NCBI RefSeq assembly: GCF_026891935.1
Contig: NZ_JAPTGC010000001.1
Span: forward strand, 62,001 to 126,000
Length of the DNA: 64,000 nucleotides
Source of the DNA: Methanocorpusculum vombati
GTDB lineage: Archaea > Halobacteriota > Methanomicrobia > Methanomicrobiales > Methanocorpusculaceae
Direction of reading: 5' to 3'
A model generated the notes under the pieces. It was given only the letters and a program-made list of their open reading frames with translations. It had not been told where the DNA came from and searched no databases. Shown here one piece after another: positions 16,969-26,758 of the stretch. Each line of letters starts with the position of its first letter. Position 1 is the first letter of the stretch. Position numbers and translations under genes: made by a program.

Positions 16969-19062
16969 TTATACCATTCCCAGGGCAGTCAGGACGATAT
17001 CTATCAACTTGATACCGATGAAAGGAGTGATCACACCGCCCAGACCGTAGATCAGCAGATTATTTCGTAATGCAATCTCGGCACCAACCGGCTTATAGGT
17101 TACGCCGCGGAGCGCAAGAGGGATCAGCAGCACAATGATCACGGCGTTGAAGATCACCGCCGAGAGAATCGGCTGATTGAGTCCCATGATGTTCAGGGCC
17201 GCAAGAGCCGGATAGGTACTGATGAAGGCCGCAGGAATGATCGCGAAGTACTTCGCAAGATCATTTGCAATACTGAACGTTGTCAGTGATCCCCGCGTCA
17301 TCAGCAGCTGTTTTCCGATCTCCACGATCTCAATCAGTTTGGTCGGATTACTGTCAAGATCCACCATGTTGGCCGCCTCACGAGCAGGCTGGGTTCCCGT
17401 GTTCATGGCAACCGCAACATCCGCCTGTGCAAGAGCAGGAGCATCATTTGTACCATCACCCGTCATCGCGACAAGGTGTCCTTCCTCCTGATACCTGCGG
17501 ATAAGTGCAAGCTTGCTCTCCGGGGTTGCCTCGGCAAGGAAGTCATCAACTCCCGCCTCCGCTGCAATGGTTGCGGCGGTCAGCCGGTTGTCTCCCGTGA
17601 TCATCACAGTCCTGATTCCCATGCGGCGAAGTTCGGCAAACCGTTCCTTGATACCTCCTTTGACGATATCCTTCAGATAGACAACACCAAGAGCTTTGCC
17701 GTTCTTTGCAACAACCAGAGGGGTTCCACCGGCCTTCGAGATCTTTTCCACCTCAGTTTCCAGATCAGCAGGAACCGTGTTTCCACACTCGCGGATGTAG
17801 GCATACACCGCGTCTGCTGCACCTTTCCGGATCTCGGTTGATCCGATAGTAACACCGCTCATCCGGGTATGACTGGAGAACGGAATGAATTCCATCTCCG
17901 GGACATCCGCATGGGAACCAACAGTTCTGCCCCGCAGACCATAGCGCTCTTTGACCAGAACTACAATACTGCGGCCTTCCGGCGTTTCATCGGCAAGCGA
18001 GGAAAGCTGGGCATTTTCTGCCAGTTCCTCAACAGATGTTCCGGCAACCGGAATCAGATCAACCGCCTGGCGGTTTCCAAGGGTAATCGTCCCGGTCTTG
18101 TCAAGCAGCAGAACATCAACATCACCCGCCGCCTCAATGGCACGACCAGAAGTTGCAATAACATTCTTTCTGATCAGTCGGTCCATTCCCGCGATACCGA
18201 TGGCCGAAAGCAGACCACCGATGGTGGTCGGTGCAAGGCAGACCAGAAGCGCGATCAGAATGGTTGCACTGACAACTGTACCGCTTCCCGCCTGGGAAAC
18301 ACTGTAACTGGAGTACGCGTACAGTGTCGTACAGACCACCAGAAAGATGGCCGTAAGTGTGATCAGGAAGATGTTAAGCGCCTGTTCGTTGGGCGTCTTC
18401 TGACGGTTTGCTCCTTCAATTAAGGAAATCATCCGATCGATGAATCCCTCTCCCGGATCCTGTGTCACGCGGACAACGAGCCAGTCGGAGAGAACGGTTG
18501 TTCCACCGGTGACCGCACTGCGGTCACCGCCGGATTCACGGATAACCGGTGCACTTTCTCCGGTGATGGCCGATTCATTGACGGATGCAATACCCGCAAC
18601 GATCTCACCATCAACCGGAATGAGGGTTCCGGCCGGTACATAGAAGAGATCGCCCTTACGGAGATCCGTTGACGGAACCTGTTCAAGATCCTCCTTGACC
18701 GGCTCCGTACCGGAACCGGAGTTGTAAGAGGAACAGATACGGAAGGCTTCCGTTTTCTGTTTCATCCGGCGAAGAGCCGCAGCCTGTGCTTTTCCCCGTC
18801 CCTCTGCAAGAGCTTCTGCAAAGTTTGCAAAGAGGACGGTAAACCACAGCCATACGGCAATCGCACCAACAAACCAAGCTTCATCAGTACCGTTTCCACC
18901 CAGTGCCCATACCCAGAGAAGGGTTGTGATGACACTGCCGATCTCCACCACGAACATAACCGGATTTTTGATCATGTCGCGGGGATCGAGTTTGCGGAAT
19001 GCATCTTTGATCGCCTGCAGGTACATCGCTTTGGACATTCCTGCCTGTTTTTTCTCAGACAT
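16969..19062 (-). CDS. kdpB: Potassium-transporting P-type ATPase subunit KdpB
   Basis: Catalytic P-type ATPase subunit of the high-affinity potassium pump KdpFABC in the membrane. At 697 residues it has the expected length. The phosphorylation site [10 protein letters not shown], the TGES actuator loop ([11 protein letters not shown]), the hinge [19 protein letters not shown] and the transmembrane [16 protein letters not shown] are all intact. It follows the kdpC-kdpA fusion gene with 3 bp between stop and start and precedes kdpD with the same spacing, a tight operon. No kdpF was recognised. Confidence 0.98.
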   Translation of the reverse strand: MSEKKQAGMSKAMYLQAIKDAFRKLDPRDMIKNPVMFVVEIGSVITTLLWVWALGGNGTDEAWFVGAIAVWLWFTVLFANFAEALAEGRGKAQAAALRRMKQKTEAFRICSSYNSGSGTEPVKEDLEQVPSTDLRKGDLFYVPAGTLIPVDGEIVAGIASVNESAITGESAPVIRESGGDRSAVTGGTTVLSDWLVVRVTQDPGEGFIDRMISLIEGANRQKTPNEQALNIFLITLTAIFLVVCTTLYAYSSYSVSQAGSGTVVSATILIALLVCLAPTTIGGLLSAIGIAGMDRLIRKNVIATSGRAIEAAGDVDVLLLDKTGTITLGNRQAVDLIPVAGTSVEELAENAQLSSLADETPEGRSIVVLVKERYGLRGRTVGSHADVPEMEFIPFSSHTRMSGVTIGSTEIRKGAADAVYAYIRECGNTVPADLETEVEKISKAGGTPLVVAKNGKALGVVYLKDIVKGGIKERFAELRRMGIRTVMITGDNRLTAATIAAEAGVDDFLAEATPESKLALIRRYQEEGHLVAMTGDGTNDAPALAQADVAVAMNTGTQPAREAANMVDLDSNPTKLIEIVEIGKQLLMTRGSLTTFSIANDLAKYFAIIPAAFISTYPALAALNIMGLNQPILSAVIFNAVIIVLLIPLALRGVTYKPVGAEIALRNNLLIYGLGGVITPFIGIKLIDIVLTALGMV

Positions 19063-19065
19063 GTC

Positions 19066-21468
19066 TCAGAGACCTCCAATCATTATCAGATGTTCAGCAA
19101 TCGGACCCAAGGCAAGTGCCGGCAGGAAGGACAGAACGCCCACCATCAGGATGACAAACACGAGCCAGATGACAAACAGCGGCCTATCCGGCTGAAGAGT
19201 TCCATCCGAAGGCGGGACGATCTTCTTTGCCGCAAGTGATCCCGCAAGGGCAAGGACCGGGACGATGATGGCAAATCTTCCGACAAGCATTGCAATGCCA
19301 AGAGCAATGTTGTAGTAGACGGTGTTAACACCAAGACCGCCAAATGCACTGCCGTTGTTGCCTATCGCAGACGAGAACGCGTACATGATCTCGGAAAGAC
19401 CATGCGCACCGGGATTTAGAATAGCGGTAACACCCGGTTCGATCATCGCGGAGACTGCCGTACCGATGAGAATTCCACACGGTGGGATCAGGATGATAAG
19501 CGATGCAAGCTTCATGTCTTTTGGCTCGATCTTTTTGCCGAGGAACTCAGGCGTCCGCCCGACCATCAGACCGGCAATGAACATGGCAAGGATGACAAAG
19601 ACGAGCATCACATACAGACCCGAACCCACACCGCCGAAGACGATCTCACCGAGCTGCATGAGCAGCAGAGGTATCATGCCTCCGACCGGTGTGTAGGAAT
19701 CATGCATGGAGTTCACACCGCCGCACGAGGTTGAGGTGGTTACCACCGCAAAGAGTGTACTGGTCGCCAGACCGAATCTGACTTCTTTTCCCTCCATGTT
19801 TCCTCCGGGCTGGAGTGCAGATGCGATCTGATCAGCTCCCTGTTCGGTAAACATCGGATTACCGCCAAATTCTGCCGCATAGCAGATACCAAGGAAGGGA
19901 ACAAAGATGATCGCCATTGCAAGAAGAACTGCAATCCCTTTGCGAACCGATCCGATCATGCTGCCGAAGGTGTAACACAATGCGGCCGGGATGAGGATCA
20001 TGGCGAGAATTTCCACGAGATTCGACAAAGGGGTCGGATTTTCAAACGGATGGGCCGAGTTGACACCCATGACACCACCTCCGTTTGTTCCAAGGAACTT
20101 GATGGCCGCCTGCGAGGCGACCGGTGCCATGGCCAGTACCTGGGTATCGGCAACGACACTACCATTTTCGTCAAGGACGGGGTCAATAAGTTCGATCTCA
20201 GCCGGAGCACCAAGCGTCTGAATAGTTCCCTGCGAGACAAGGAGCATTGAGATGATGACGGCAATCGGAATGAGAATCCACAGACTACGCAGCAGAAGAA
20301 CCCAGAAGTTGCCGATGCCGTGCGTATTCTTTCTCGTGAGAGCAAAGATCAGTGCGATCACCACAGCCATACCCGTCGCTGCCGACAGGAAGTTCTGGAC
20401 GGTCAGTCCAAGCATCTGGGTAAGGTAACTTAATGTGACCTCACCTGAGTAGGCCTGCCAGTTGGTGTTGGTGGTAAAACTCACGGCAGTGTTGAACGCA
20501 AGATCCGGAGATACCCCTGCAAGGTTCAGCGGGTTCAGCGGCAGGAACTGCTGGACACGCTGAAGAAGATACAGAAGACCCAGACCAAAGGCATTGAAGA
20601 TCAGCAGAGATGCAGCAAAGGATTTCCAGTCCTGCTCCTCATCACCCTTCACGCCGGCGATCTTCAGAAGATATCTTTCAACCGGTTCGTAAATGGGCGA
20701 AAGGAAGGTCTTTTCCCCTTTATAGATCTTTGCCATGAAACGGCCCACAAGCACCACGAGGACTGCGAGAATCACAAAGAAGACTGCAAACTGTGCAATA
20801 TCCGCACCACGGACGCCGTTGATCATCCCAGTGTCGGCCGGAAGCTGTTCTTCTGCAGCAAGAGTACCGGGAACATACGCGTCGAGTGCAAGGTTCAGTT
20901 TCAGAACATTGATCCTCGGTTCACCAAGAATGCCGAACTGACGATCTTCGATGTGACCGTTGACCAGGGCGATAAGTTCCCCTTCGGAGATACCGCGCTC
21001 CTCCGCAACCCGGGCAATCTGATAATAGGCTGCCGCAGGACTGATATGTGGATCAAGACCGCTTGCGGAGGCTGTTACCAGTTCAACCGGAATGGCTGCA
21101 GTGTTGCCGGGATTTGCTGCCTGAAGGGCCGCAATCCTGTCTGCCACCAGTTGCTCCAGAGCTGGGTTGGTCGGGCCAAGGTTGGACCCGGAACCAAGTG
21201 AAGCATTGTATGCCGGAGATGTCGCTGACGGACGTCCCCAGAAATACTTCGGATCGGTAAACTCCTGTCCGATAAGTTCAGAACCAATGTACGTGCCGTT
21301 TTCGCTGATCAGGCCCCCGTTTGCCTGTGCAGGGAAAACAACCTGTGACACCCCGGTGATCAGGAGCGGATAAACCAGACCTGTCAGGAGTGTCAGTATA
21401 AGGAGAAGAACAATCGCCGGTTTTATCTGGCGAAGGATCTTCTGTGATGTTTCATTTTTCAGTTGCAT
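19066..21468 (-). CDS. kdpA: KdpC-KdpA fusion: potassium channel subunit with KdpC at its N-terminus
   Basis: One 800-residue protein carries two Kdp subunits. Residues 1-197 are KdpC: a membrane segment (17-45), EFTDPKYFWGRPSAT, GLDPHISPAAAYYQIARVA and LNLALD. After a linker (198-222), residues 223-800 are KdpA, with all four filter loops: FTTNTNWQAYSGE, LGTNGGGVMGVNSAHPFENP, STSCGGVNSMHDS and IGNNGSAFGG. The order C-A is the reverse of the usual kdpFABC genes. Because KdpC ends outside the membrane and KdpA begins there in E. coli, the fusion is topologically possible. The ATG at 21468 has GAGGTG just upstream; the frame's earlier start at 21507 would remove most of the leader. First gene of the operon, with a TATA-like box near 21540. 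Confidence 0.93.
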   Translation of the reverse strand: MQLKNETSQKILRQIKPAIVLLLILTLLTGLVYPLLITGVSQVVFPAQANGGLISENGTYIGSELIGQEFTDPKYFWGRPSATSPAYNASLGSGSNLGPTNPALEQLVADRIAALQAANPGNTAAIPVELVTASASGLDPHISPAAAYYQIARVAEERGISEGELIALVNGHIEDRQFGILGEPRINVLKLNLALDAYVPGTLAAEEQLPADTGMINGVRGADIAQFAVFFVILAVLVVLVGRFMAKIYKGEKTFLSPIYEPVERYLLKIAGVKGDEEQDWKSFAASLLIFNAFGLGLLYLLQRVQQFLPLNPLNLAGVSPDLAFNTAVSFTTNTNWQAYSGEVTLSYLTQMLGLTVQNFLSAATGMAVVIALIFALTRKNTHGIGNFWVLLLRSLWILIPIAVIISMLLVSQGTIQTLGAPAEIELIDPVLDENGSVVADTQVLAMAPVASQAAIKFLGTNGGGVMGVNSAHPFENPTPLSNLVEILAMILIPAALCYTFGSMIGSVRKGIAVLLAMAIIFVPFLGICYAAEFGGNPMFTEQGADQIASALQPGGNMEGKEVRFGLATSTLFAVVTTSTSCGGVNSMHDSYTPVGGMIPLLLMQLGEIVFGGVGSGLYVMLVFVILAMFIAGLMVGRTPEFLGKKIEPKDMKLASLIILIPPCGILIGTAVSAMIEPGVTAILNPGAHGLSEIMYAFSSAIGNNGSAFGGLGVNTVYYNIALGIAMLVGRFAIIVPVLALAGSLAAKKIVPPSDGTLQPDRPLFVIWLVFVILMVGVLSFLPALALGPIAEHLIMIGGL

Positions 21469-21537
21469 ACAGCACCTCTTCGTACCCAGATTTCGCCGGA
21501 TACTCAAGAACTGATTAAACCGAGGTTGTCAATTTTC

Positions 21538-21548
21538 GGTATATAAGG
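21538..21548 (-). promoter_or_regulatory. TATA-like box of the kdp operon
   Basis: On the minus strand CCTTATATACC lies about 70 bp before the ATG of the KdpC-KdpA gene, a good match to the archaeal TATA box. Confidence 0.6.
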
Positions 21549-22026
21549 ATTTTCCAAAAACGAGAATTTTCAGAAAAAAATATAAAAAAATCATACCATC
21601 GTTTTCCAATAGGATGAATGGGGCAGAAAAATACGCTGTTTACTGGCGATTTCAGGCATGTCAGACATATTATAATAGTGCATTTTCAGAGTTCCCGACT
21701 TCTGAGAAAAGTCCTGTTTCTTTAAATAGAAAAACCCAGAAATTTCGTCATGTGCCGAAATATATTCTCCAAAAAAAGCGCAGATGATGATGATGCCAAA
21801 AATTATCAAAAAATATTCCTATAACAAAGTCTTTTGAAAAATTAACCCCGAAACTTGGCATATTGAAAAAACGGATCCAAAACCGCTGTATTTCTGCTGA
21901 AAGAGAAGGCACGGCATCTTCTCACGAGGGTACGAAAAATATACAGAAAAATTTCGAAATAACACCAGAATTCAGCTCCAATAACAAAATATCCGAAGAT
22001 ACCAAGACCTAACCTCCTCCCCCACC
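21549..22026. other. AT-rich gap between kdp and the PNPOx-like gene
   Basis: About 480 bp, strongly AT-rich. A 72-codon frame on the minus strand (21591-21809) has a hydrophobic start but no ribosome site and no family, so I do not call it. No repeat or RNA structure was evident. Confidence 0.4.
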
Positions 22027-22044
22027 ATAAATATAAAAATATAC
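22027..22044 (+). promoter_or_regulatory. TATA-like region of the first PNPOx-like gene
   Basis: The run ATAAATATAAAAATATAC sits about 80 bp before the ATG at 22124, leaving a leader that carries the AGGAG ribosome site. Confidence 0.5.
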
Positions 22045-22123
22045 TTTAGAGTTATTTTTATAACAAATGACGATCAACAGAGTAGGAGAGAATTCCCTCA
22101 GGAATCTCAGGAGAAAAAACATC

Positions 22124-22531
22124 ATGACAACCGAAGTAATCGAGTTTATGCAGAACAATCAGGTCATGTACCTGGCAACCGTTGACAAAGCCGGCAACCC
22201 GAAGGTTCGTCCGTTCATGTACTACCTTGAACGTGATGGAAAACCGTACTTCTGCACCTCCAGCAAAAAACCGATGTACAAAGAGATGCGGGAACATCCC
22301 AGAGTTGAGATCACCGTTGCAAACCCGGAGTTCGCCTGGCTTCGAATCTCTGCGACCGTCTCCTTCTCGAACGACATGGAGATCAAAAAAGCGATCATCG
22401 AAGCAAGTCCGATTGTAAAAAGCATCTATCAGACCGCCGAGAACCCGGACTTTGAGATATTCACGATCATCAACGGTACCGCAACCATCGCCGACTTCTC
22501 CGGTCAGCCGCCGAAGACCTTCACCATTTAA
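22124..22531 (+). CDS. Pyridoxamine 5'-phosphate oxidase-like flavoprotein (copy 1)
   Basis: A 135-residue split-barrel flavin-binding protein. The ATG at 22124 (MTTEVIEFMQ) has AGGAG eleven bases upstream and aligns with the start of the second copy at 23417; an in-frame start at 22067 would add a tail not shared. NQVMYLATVDKAGNPKVRPF is the typical first strand pair that contacts FMN or F420. The family includes PNPOx, F420-dependent reductases and general stress proteins, so the reaction is uncertain; in a methanogen FMN or F420 redox chemistry is likely. A paralogue lies about 1 kb downstream on the other side of a winged-helix gene. Confidence 0.85.
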   Translation: MTTEVIEFMQNNQVMYLATVDKAGNPKVRPFMYYLERDGKPYFCTSSKKPMYKEMREHPRVEITVANPEFAWLRISATVSFSNDMEIKKAIIEASPIVKSIYQTAENPDFEIFTIINGTATIADFSGQPPKTFTI

Positions 22532-22593
22532 TCCAACCCATTTTTTTCCTATACCTTCATCTGTTTCAAAAGAGAATGAGGTACTGCAGAACA

Positions 22594-23328
22594 ATGGAAG
22601 ACGCTTGGGCCGCAGAACTTGCCGCACTCAGAGCCGAGATCGAAGCACTCAGAGCCGAGGTGGGACGCTGCATCAATGCACCGGAATCCAGAAAGAGTTC
22701 CGGCGCGCTTGACACATTTCGCAAACAGGCAGCGGATGCGATAATTGCAGGCGAACTGACGCAGGCAAAGGAAACACTCCGGGCCCAGGCCGAAAACTGT
22801 CCGGCAAAGGAGCAGTGTCTGCCGCAGTTTGAAAAAACACTCGCTGTCCTGCTCGGAAGCCTGAAAACCGGATCGATCTCCGCCGAAGAGATCACAAAAA
22901 TCCGCCGCGAGTATGAAGAGGCGCAGAAGTTGTGCCAATACGAACACTGTACCGGCTGCCTTCTGGAAGCAGACAAACTGTTCGCCGCCCACACAAAACT
23001 GCTGAAAAGTGCGGGAGTGTATGCGGGGGACAGCCTCGACGAACAGATTCAGGAGCTGTCCGACGCGGCAGTAGTTGCATGGATAGGCGAACCGCTGGCG
23101 AATGTGATCCGCGTAAAAATTCTCAAGTCTCTTGCAAGTGAGCCGAAGTCCTTCGCCGAACTGGGGAAGCTGACCGGACTTCGCGGCGGGAACCTGTTGT
23201 TTCATCTGGAAAAACTGCTTGCCGCAGGAATGATCCTGCAGAAGGGTGAACGAAAAGAGTACGTCCTGACCGGCCGGGGGCACGAGCTTCTGGGGACTGC
23301 TGCCGTTCTGATGGAGAAGATCGGATAA
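22594..23328 (+). CDS. Winged-helix protein with coiled coil and cysteine-containing middle domain
   Basis: Starting at the ATG of MEDAWAAELA (22594), about 244 residues. Residues 1-25 form a short heptad coiled coil (LAALRAEIEALRAEV). The middle (about 55-135) has five cysteines, including CPAKEQC and CQYEHCTGC, which could bind zinc or a cluster. The last 90 residues are an ArsR-like winged helix: ANVIRVKILKSLASEPKSF, GGNLLFHLEKLLAAGMI and the wing EYVLTGRGHELL. It is placed between two PNPOx-like genes on the same strand and may control them in response to redox state or metals. That role is inferred from position only. Confidence 0.7.
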   Translation: MEDAWAAELAALRAEIEALRAEVGRCINAPESRKSSGALDTFRKQAADAIIAGELTQAKETLRAQAENCPAKEQCLPQFEKTLAVLLGSLKTGSISAEEITKIRREYEEAQKLCQYEHCTGCLLEADKLFAAHTKLLKSAGVYAGDSLDEQIQELSDAAVVAWIGEPLANVIRVKILKSLASEPKSFAELGKLTGLRGGNLLFHLEKLLAAGMILQKGERKEYVLTGRGHELLGTAAVLMEKIG

Positions 23329-23416
23329 TTTTTCTTTTTTTGTCACTATCCGGGATATTATAATCTTTCGGAGCGATAGATCCTGTTGGGCAGCGTGCCC
23401 CGGAGATAGCACTATC

Positions 23417-23830
23417 ATGTCCTCTGAAGTCATAGAATTCCTCACGAAAAATCCCGTCACGTATCTTGCATCCGTTGACAAGGACGGCAATCCCCATGTC
23501 CGTCCGATCATGTTCGTCCTCGAACAGTTCGGTAACCCCTACTTTGCCACGACCAATACCAAACCCCTGTACGTCCAGGTGAAAGCCCATCCGAGAGTGG
23601 AGGTTGCAGCATTCGATCCAAAGAAGAACGCATGGCTCCGCATCTCGGCAAATGTTGTCTTTACGGATGATGAAGGTATCAGAAACGATGTGTATCAGGC
23701 ACACCCGTTCATGAAGAAGTTCTTCACATCCTTTGAAGATCCGAAGTTTGAGGTGTTTACGCTTGCCGGAACCGCGGTCATTGCCGGATGTGAAAAGAAA
23801 CCGCCGAAGAGCTACACCCTGAAGGGATAA
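23417..23830 (+). CDS. Pyridoxamine 5'-phosphate oxidase-like flavoprotein (copy 2)
   Basis: A 137-residue paralogue of the protein at 22124. It starts MSSEVIEFLTKNPVTYLASV versus MTTEVIEFMQNNQVMYLATV, and both end with a KPPKSYT/QPPKTFT motif. The conserved KDGNPHVRPIMFVLE strand pair and the PLYVQVKAHPRVEV helix indicate the same FMN- or F420-binding split barrel, probably as a homodimer. It follows the winged-helix gene by 88 bp and precedes tyrS. Whether the two copies form a heterodimer or serve different substrates cannot be told. Confidence 0.85.
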   Translation: MSSEVIEFLTKNPVTYLASVDKDGNPHVRPIMFVLEQFGNPYFATTNTKPLYVQVKAHPRVEVAAFDPKKNAWLRISANVVFTDDEGIRNDVYQAHPFMKKFFTSFEDPKFEVFTLAGTAVIAGCEKKPPKSYTLKG

Positions 23831-23904
23831 CCTCTCCCTTTTTTTAACCTGTCTACACTGTATCACACATCCTTTATCTCATTGTGATTCCAACGTAGTA
23901 GGAT

Positions 23905-24858
23905 ATGGACGCATACGAACTCGTCACCCGTAACACGGCGGAGATCGTCACTGAAGACGAACTCCGGCAGTTGTTGAACAAACCAACAAAGCGGGTCTAT
24001 ACCGGGTATGAACCCAGCGGCGAGATTCACCTCGGTCACCTGGTGACCATCAATAAACTGATGGATATGAAAGCAGCAGGGTTTGACGTTGTGGTCTTGA
24101 TCGCAAACCTGCACGCATATCTGAACCGGAAGGGAACGTTTGAACAGATCAAAGAACTTGCCGAGTACAACAAGGCATGTATCGAGGCATGCGGTCTGAA
24201 GGGTGCGGAGTTTGTGCTGGGAACGGATGTCCAGCTGACGCCCAAGTATCAGACCGAAGTCTTAACACTTTGTCAGGAGATCACGCTGAACCGGGCGACC
24301 CGCAGTATGGACGAGGTCGGCCGTGCCATGGATAACCCGATGGTCTCGCAGATGGTGTATCCGGTTATGCAGGTCGTTGATATTCCGACCCTGAACGTTG
24401 ACGCGGCGGTCGGCGGTATCGACCAGCGCAAGATTCACATGCTGGCCCGCGAGCATCTGCCGAGTCTCGGCTACAAGCCGCCGGTCTGCATCCACACGCC
24501 GATTGTGAACGGTCTTGACGGCCAGAAGATGTCTTCTTCGAAAGGCAACGTCGTCTCGGTCGCCGACTCGCCCGAGGAGATCAAAAAGAAGATGAAGAAG
24601 GCGTTCTGTCCGCCGGAGGTGGAAGGAAACCCGATTCTGCAGGTGTTCCAATACAATATCTTCCCCCGCGTGTCGGAGATTGTTATCCGCCGGCCTGAGA
24701 AGTTCGGCGGGAACGCGGAGTACCAGAGCTACGCAGACCTTGAGGCGGCCTACGCCGCAGGAAAGATTCACCCGATGGATCTCAAGGCAGCCTGCGGTGA
24801 GGCGCTGACGGAGATCCTCGCGGATGCGTATGCATACGTGCAGAGTTATAAGAACTGA
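23905..24858 (+). CDS. tyrS: Tyrosyl-tRNA synthetase, archaeal type
   Basis: Charges tRNA-Tyr with tyrosine in the cytoplasm. Class I motifs are complete: the HIGH-type HLGH at residues 42-45 within GYEPSGEIHLGHL, and KMSSS at 208-212. The length of 317 residues and the absence of the bacterial S4-like C-terminal domain are typical for archaeal and eukaryotic TyrRS. QMVYPVMQVVDIPTLNVDAA lines the tyrosine pocket. The gene ends 46 bp before an unrelated phosphotransferase gene and is probably transcribed on its own or with that gene. Confidence 0.97.
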   Translation: MDAYELVTRNTAEIVTEDELRQLLNKPTKRVYTGYEPSGEIHLGHLVTINKLMDMKAAGFDVVVLIANLHAYLNRKGTFEQIKELAEYNKACIEACGLKGAEFVLGTDVQLTPKYQTEVLTLCQEITLNRATRSMDEVGRAMDNPMVSQMVYPVMQVVDIPTLNVDAAVGGIDQRKIHMLAREHLPSLGYKPPVCIHTPIVNGLDGQKMSSSKGNVVSVADSPEEIKKKMKKAFCPPEVEGNPILQVFQYNIFPRVSEIVIRRPEKFGGNAEYQSYADLEAAYAAGKIHPMDLKAACGEALTEILADAYAYVQSYKN

Positions 24859-24904
24859 TCCGTATCAATACAATTTCAGAACATTATTTTTTTTCTTTTT
24901 CAGG

Positions 24905-25873
24905 ATGACAGAGAAACCTGCTGCAAAGGCGATCGAACAAAACTTTTTGGAAAACTATTGTTCCCTCCGCCGCCTCACCATCGTGCAGGAGATTACCCGC
25001 GGCTGGTCGGCAGACAAAAAATATCTGGTACAAAATGCGGACGGAGAGAAATTTCTGCTCAGGACGACACGTTCCGCGGAAAAATTTCCGTACAAACAGC
25101 AGGAGTTTGCGGTGCTCAAGACCCTGGAAAAACTGGATCTCCCGCTTCCCAAACCCCTTGATCTGACCTGCTGCAAAGATTGTGAAACCATCTGCATGCT
25201 TCTGTCATGGGTACCGGGCGAGGATCTGGAGGAGGGACTGCCGGAACGTTCGCCGGAGGAACAGTACCACCTCGGCATCACCGCCGGAAAAATTCTCCGG
25301 CAGCTTCACACAATTTCAGCCCCGGACACCCTGCCCTGCTGGGGAGAACGCTTCGCCAAAAAAATCGATCGGCGGATCAAAGCATATACCTTATGCGGTG
25401 TCCGGCTCCCGCATGACGAGGAAATCCTTGTATACATTGCCGCCAACCGTCACCTGATTCAAAACCGCCCGCAGTGTTTTCAGCACGGTGACTATCATAT
25501 CGGCAACATGGTTCTGGACGAAAACGGAACGCTCGGCATCGTCGACTTTGACCGGGCGGACTGCGGAGACCCCTGGGAAGAGCTGAACCGGATCACGTGG
25601 TGCGCAGCCGCGAGCAGATATTTTGCCGCGGGAAGAATTGACGGCTACTTTGACGGAGACATTCCGGAAAACTTCTGGAAGCTCTGTCTCCTCTATATCT
25701 GCTCGGACATGACGGGTGCTGCCGCAGCTGCCGTTTCCCTCGGAGAGGACGAAGTTGCCGGTGTCGTGCAAACCGCACGGGACGTTTTCTCCTGGTTTAA
25801 CGACCTGAACAATCCGATCCCAAGTTGGCACCCATTTGGCATGAATCAGACGGATGGATCATATCATCTTTGA
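24905..25873 (+). CDS. Aminoglycoside/choline-kinase-type phosphotransferase
   Basis: A 322-residue small-molecule kinase of the APH/choline-kinase fold. From the ATG at 24905 (MTEKPAAKAIEQ), the N-lobe carries FLLRTTRSAEKF, and the C-lobe has the catalytic loop HGDYHIGNMVL (Asp base) and the metal-binding GIVDFDRADCGDPWEEL. The family phosphorylates aminoglycosides, choline, ethanolamine, sugars or hydroxy amino acids. In a methanogen an antibiotic substrate is improbable, and a sugar or amino-alcohol is more likely. An earlier start at 24824 would overlap tyrS and is not preferred. Confidence 0.85.
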   Translation: MTEKPAAKAIEQNFLENYCSLRRLTIVQEITRGWSADKKYLVQNADGEKFLLRTTRSAEKFPYKQQEFAVLKTLEKLDLPLPKPLDLTCCKDCETICMLLSWVPGEDLEEGLPERSPEEQYHLGITAGKILRQLHTISAPDTLPCWGERFAKKIDRRIKAYTLCGVRLPHDEEILVYIAANRHLIQNRPQCFQHGDYHIGNMVLDENGTLGIVDFDRADCGDPWEELNRITWCAAASRYFAAGRIDGYFDGDIPENFWKLCLLYICSDMTGAAAAAVSLGEDEVAGVVQTARDVFSWFNDLNNPIPSWHPFGMNQTDGSYHL

Positions 25874-25931
25874 TGAGGTTTACCGGTAACCCGATACCTC
25901 ATATGATCCTCCGGCAAATACCATTATACAC

Positions 25932-26729
25932 ATGCAACTGACCGTTCTTGTTGACAACACCACCGCAATTGACAAATATTTTCTCGGCGAACCGGGACTG
26001 TCCTTCTATCTTGAGGACGGGAACGAAAAGATCCTTTTCGACTGCGGATACTCGGATGTGTGCAGAATCAACGCAGAACGCATGGGAGTGGATCTCTCCC
26101 GCGTGACAACCCTGGTGTTCTCCCACGGCCACGACGATCACACCGGAGGACTTGCACACCTGCAGGCAATACTGCCGCCGGCAAAAATTGTTGCCCATCC
26201 CGATACCTTCCGCGAAAAAAGAAGCCGCGGGATGAATGCAGGTTCAATCTTTCGTACTGAGGAACTTGCAGAAAAATACGAGATGCATCTTTCGCAAAAA
26301 CCACAGAAGGTAAGTGATCACCTCACTTTTCTCGGAGAAATCCCCCGGCTCAACGACTTTGAACCACGGGTACAGTTCGGCGAGTACGCAAGCCCCGAAG
26401 GGTTCGTCCCGGATTTCGTGATGGAAGACTCAGCCCTTGTCTATGAACGATCTGACGGAATTTTCCTTATCACCGGCTGCTCGCACGCAGGCATCTGCAA
26501 TATGGCCGCCTATGCAAAAGAACTGTTTCAAAAACCGGTTCGGGGCATCATCGGCGGGTTCCATCTCAAAGAGGCGGATGAACGGGCACAAAAAGTGATT
26601 GCATATCTGGAAAAGCTCGGCGTCCCGGAGCTTTACCCCTGCCACTGTACCTCATTTGCCGTGCGGGCGGCAATCCATCAGAAAATTCCCTGCGGCGAGG
26701 TGAGCGTGGGGATGAATATTACGTGGTAA
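25932..26729 (+). CDS. Metallo-beta-lactamase-fold hydrolase
   Basis: A 265-residue MBL-fold enzyme. The metal-binding motif FSHGHDDHTGG is near residues 63-73, with later ligands around GCSHAG (about 182-187) and GGFHLKE near residue 209. This pattern, with LFDCGYSD after the first strands, is characteristic of the family often annotated as dihydropterin-ribofuranosyl-aminobenzene-phosphate synthase, a name linked to methanopterin biosynthesis. The activity of that group is not settled, so I give only the fold. It stands between the phosphotransferase gene and the convergent acetyltransferase, with short gaps. Confidence 0.85.
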   Translation: MQLTVLVDNTTAIDKYFLGEPGLSFYLEDGNEKILFDCGYSDVCRINAERMGVDLSRVTTLVFSHGHDDHTGGLAHLQAILPPAKIVAHPDTFREKRSRGMNAGSIFRTEELAEKYEMHLSQKPQKVSDHLTFLGEIPRLNDFEPRVQFGEYASPEGFVPDFVMEDSALVYERSDGIFLITGCSHAGICNMAAYAKELFQKPVRGIIGGFHLKEADERAQKVIAYLEKLGVPELYPCHCTSFAVRAAIHQKIPCGEVSVGMNITW

Positions 26730-26758
26730 AATTGTGATCCTGAGAAAAGAGAGCATCA

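Noticed and set aside
21591-21809. 72-codon minus-strand frame in the kdp upstream gap
   Set aside because: No ribosome site, no family, AT-rich DNA favours chance frames.
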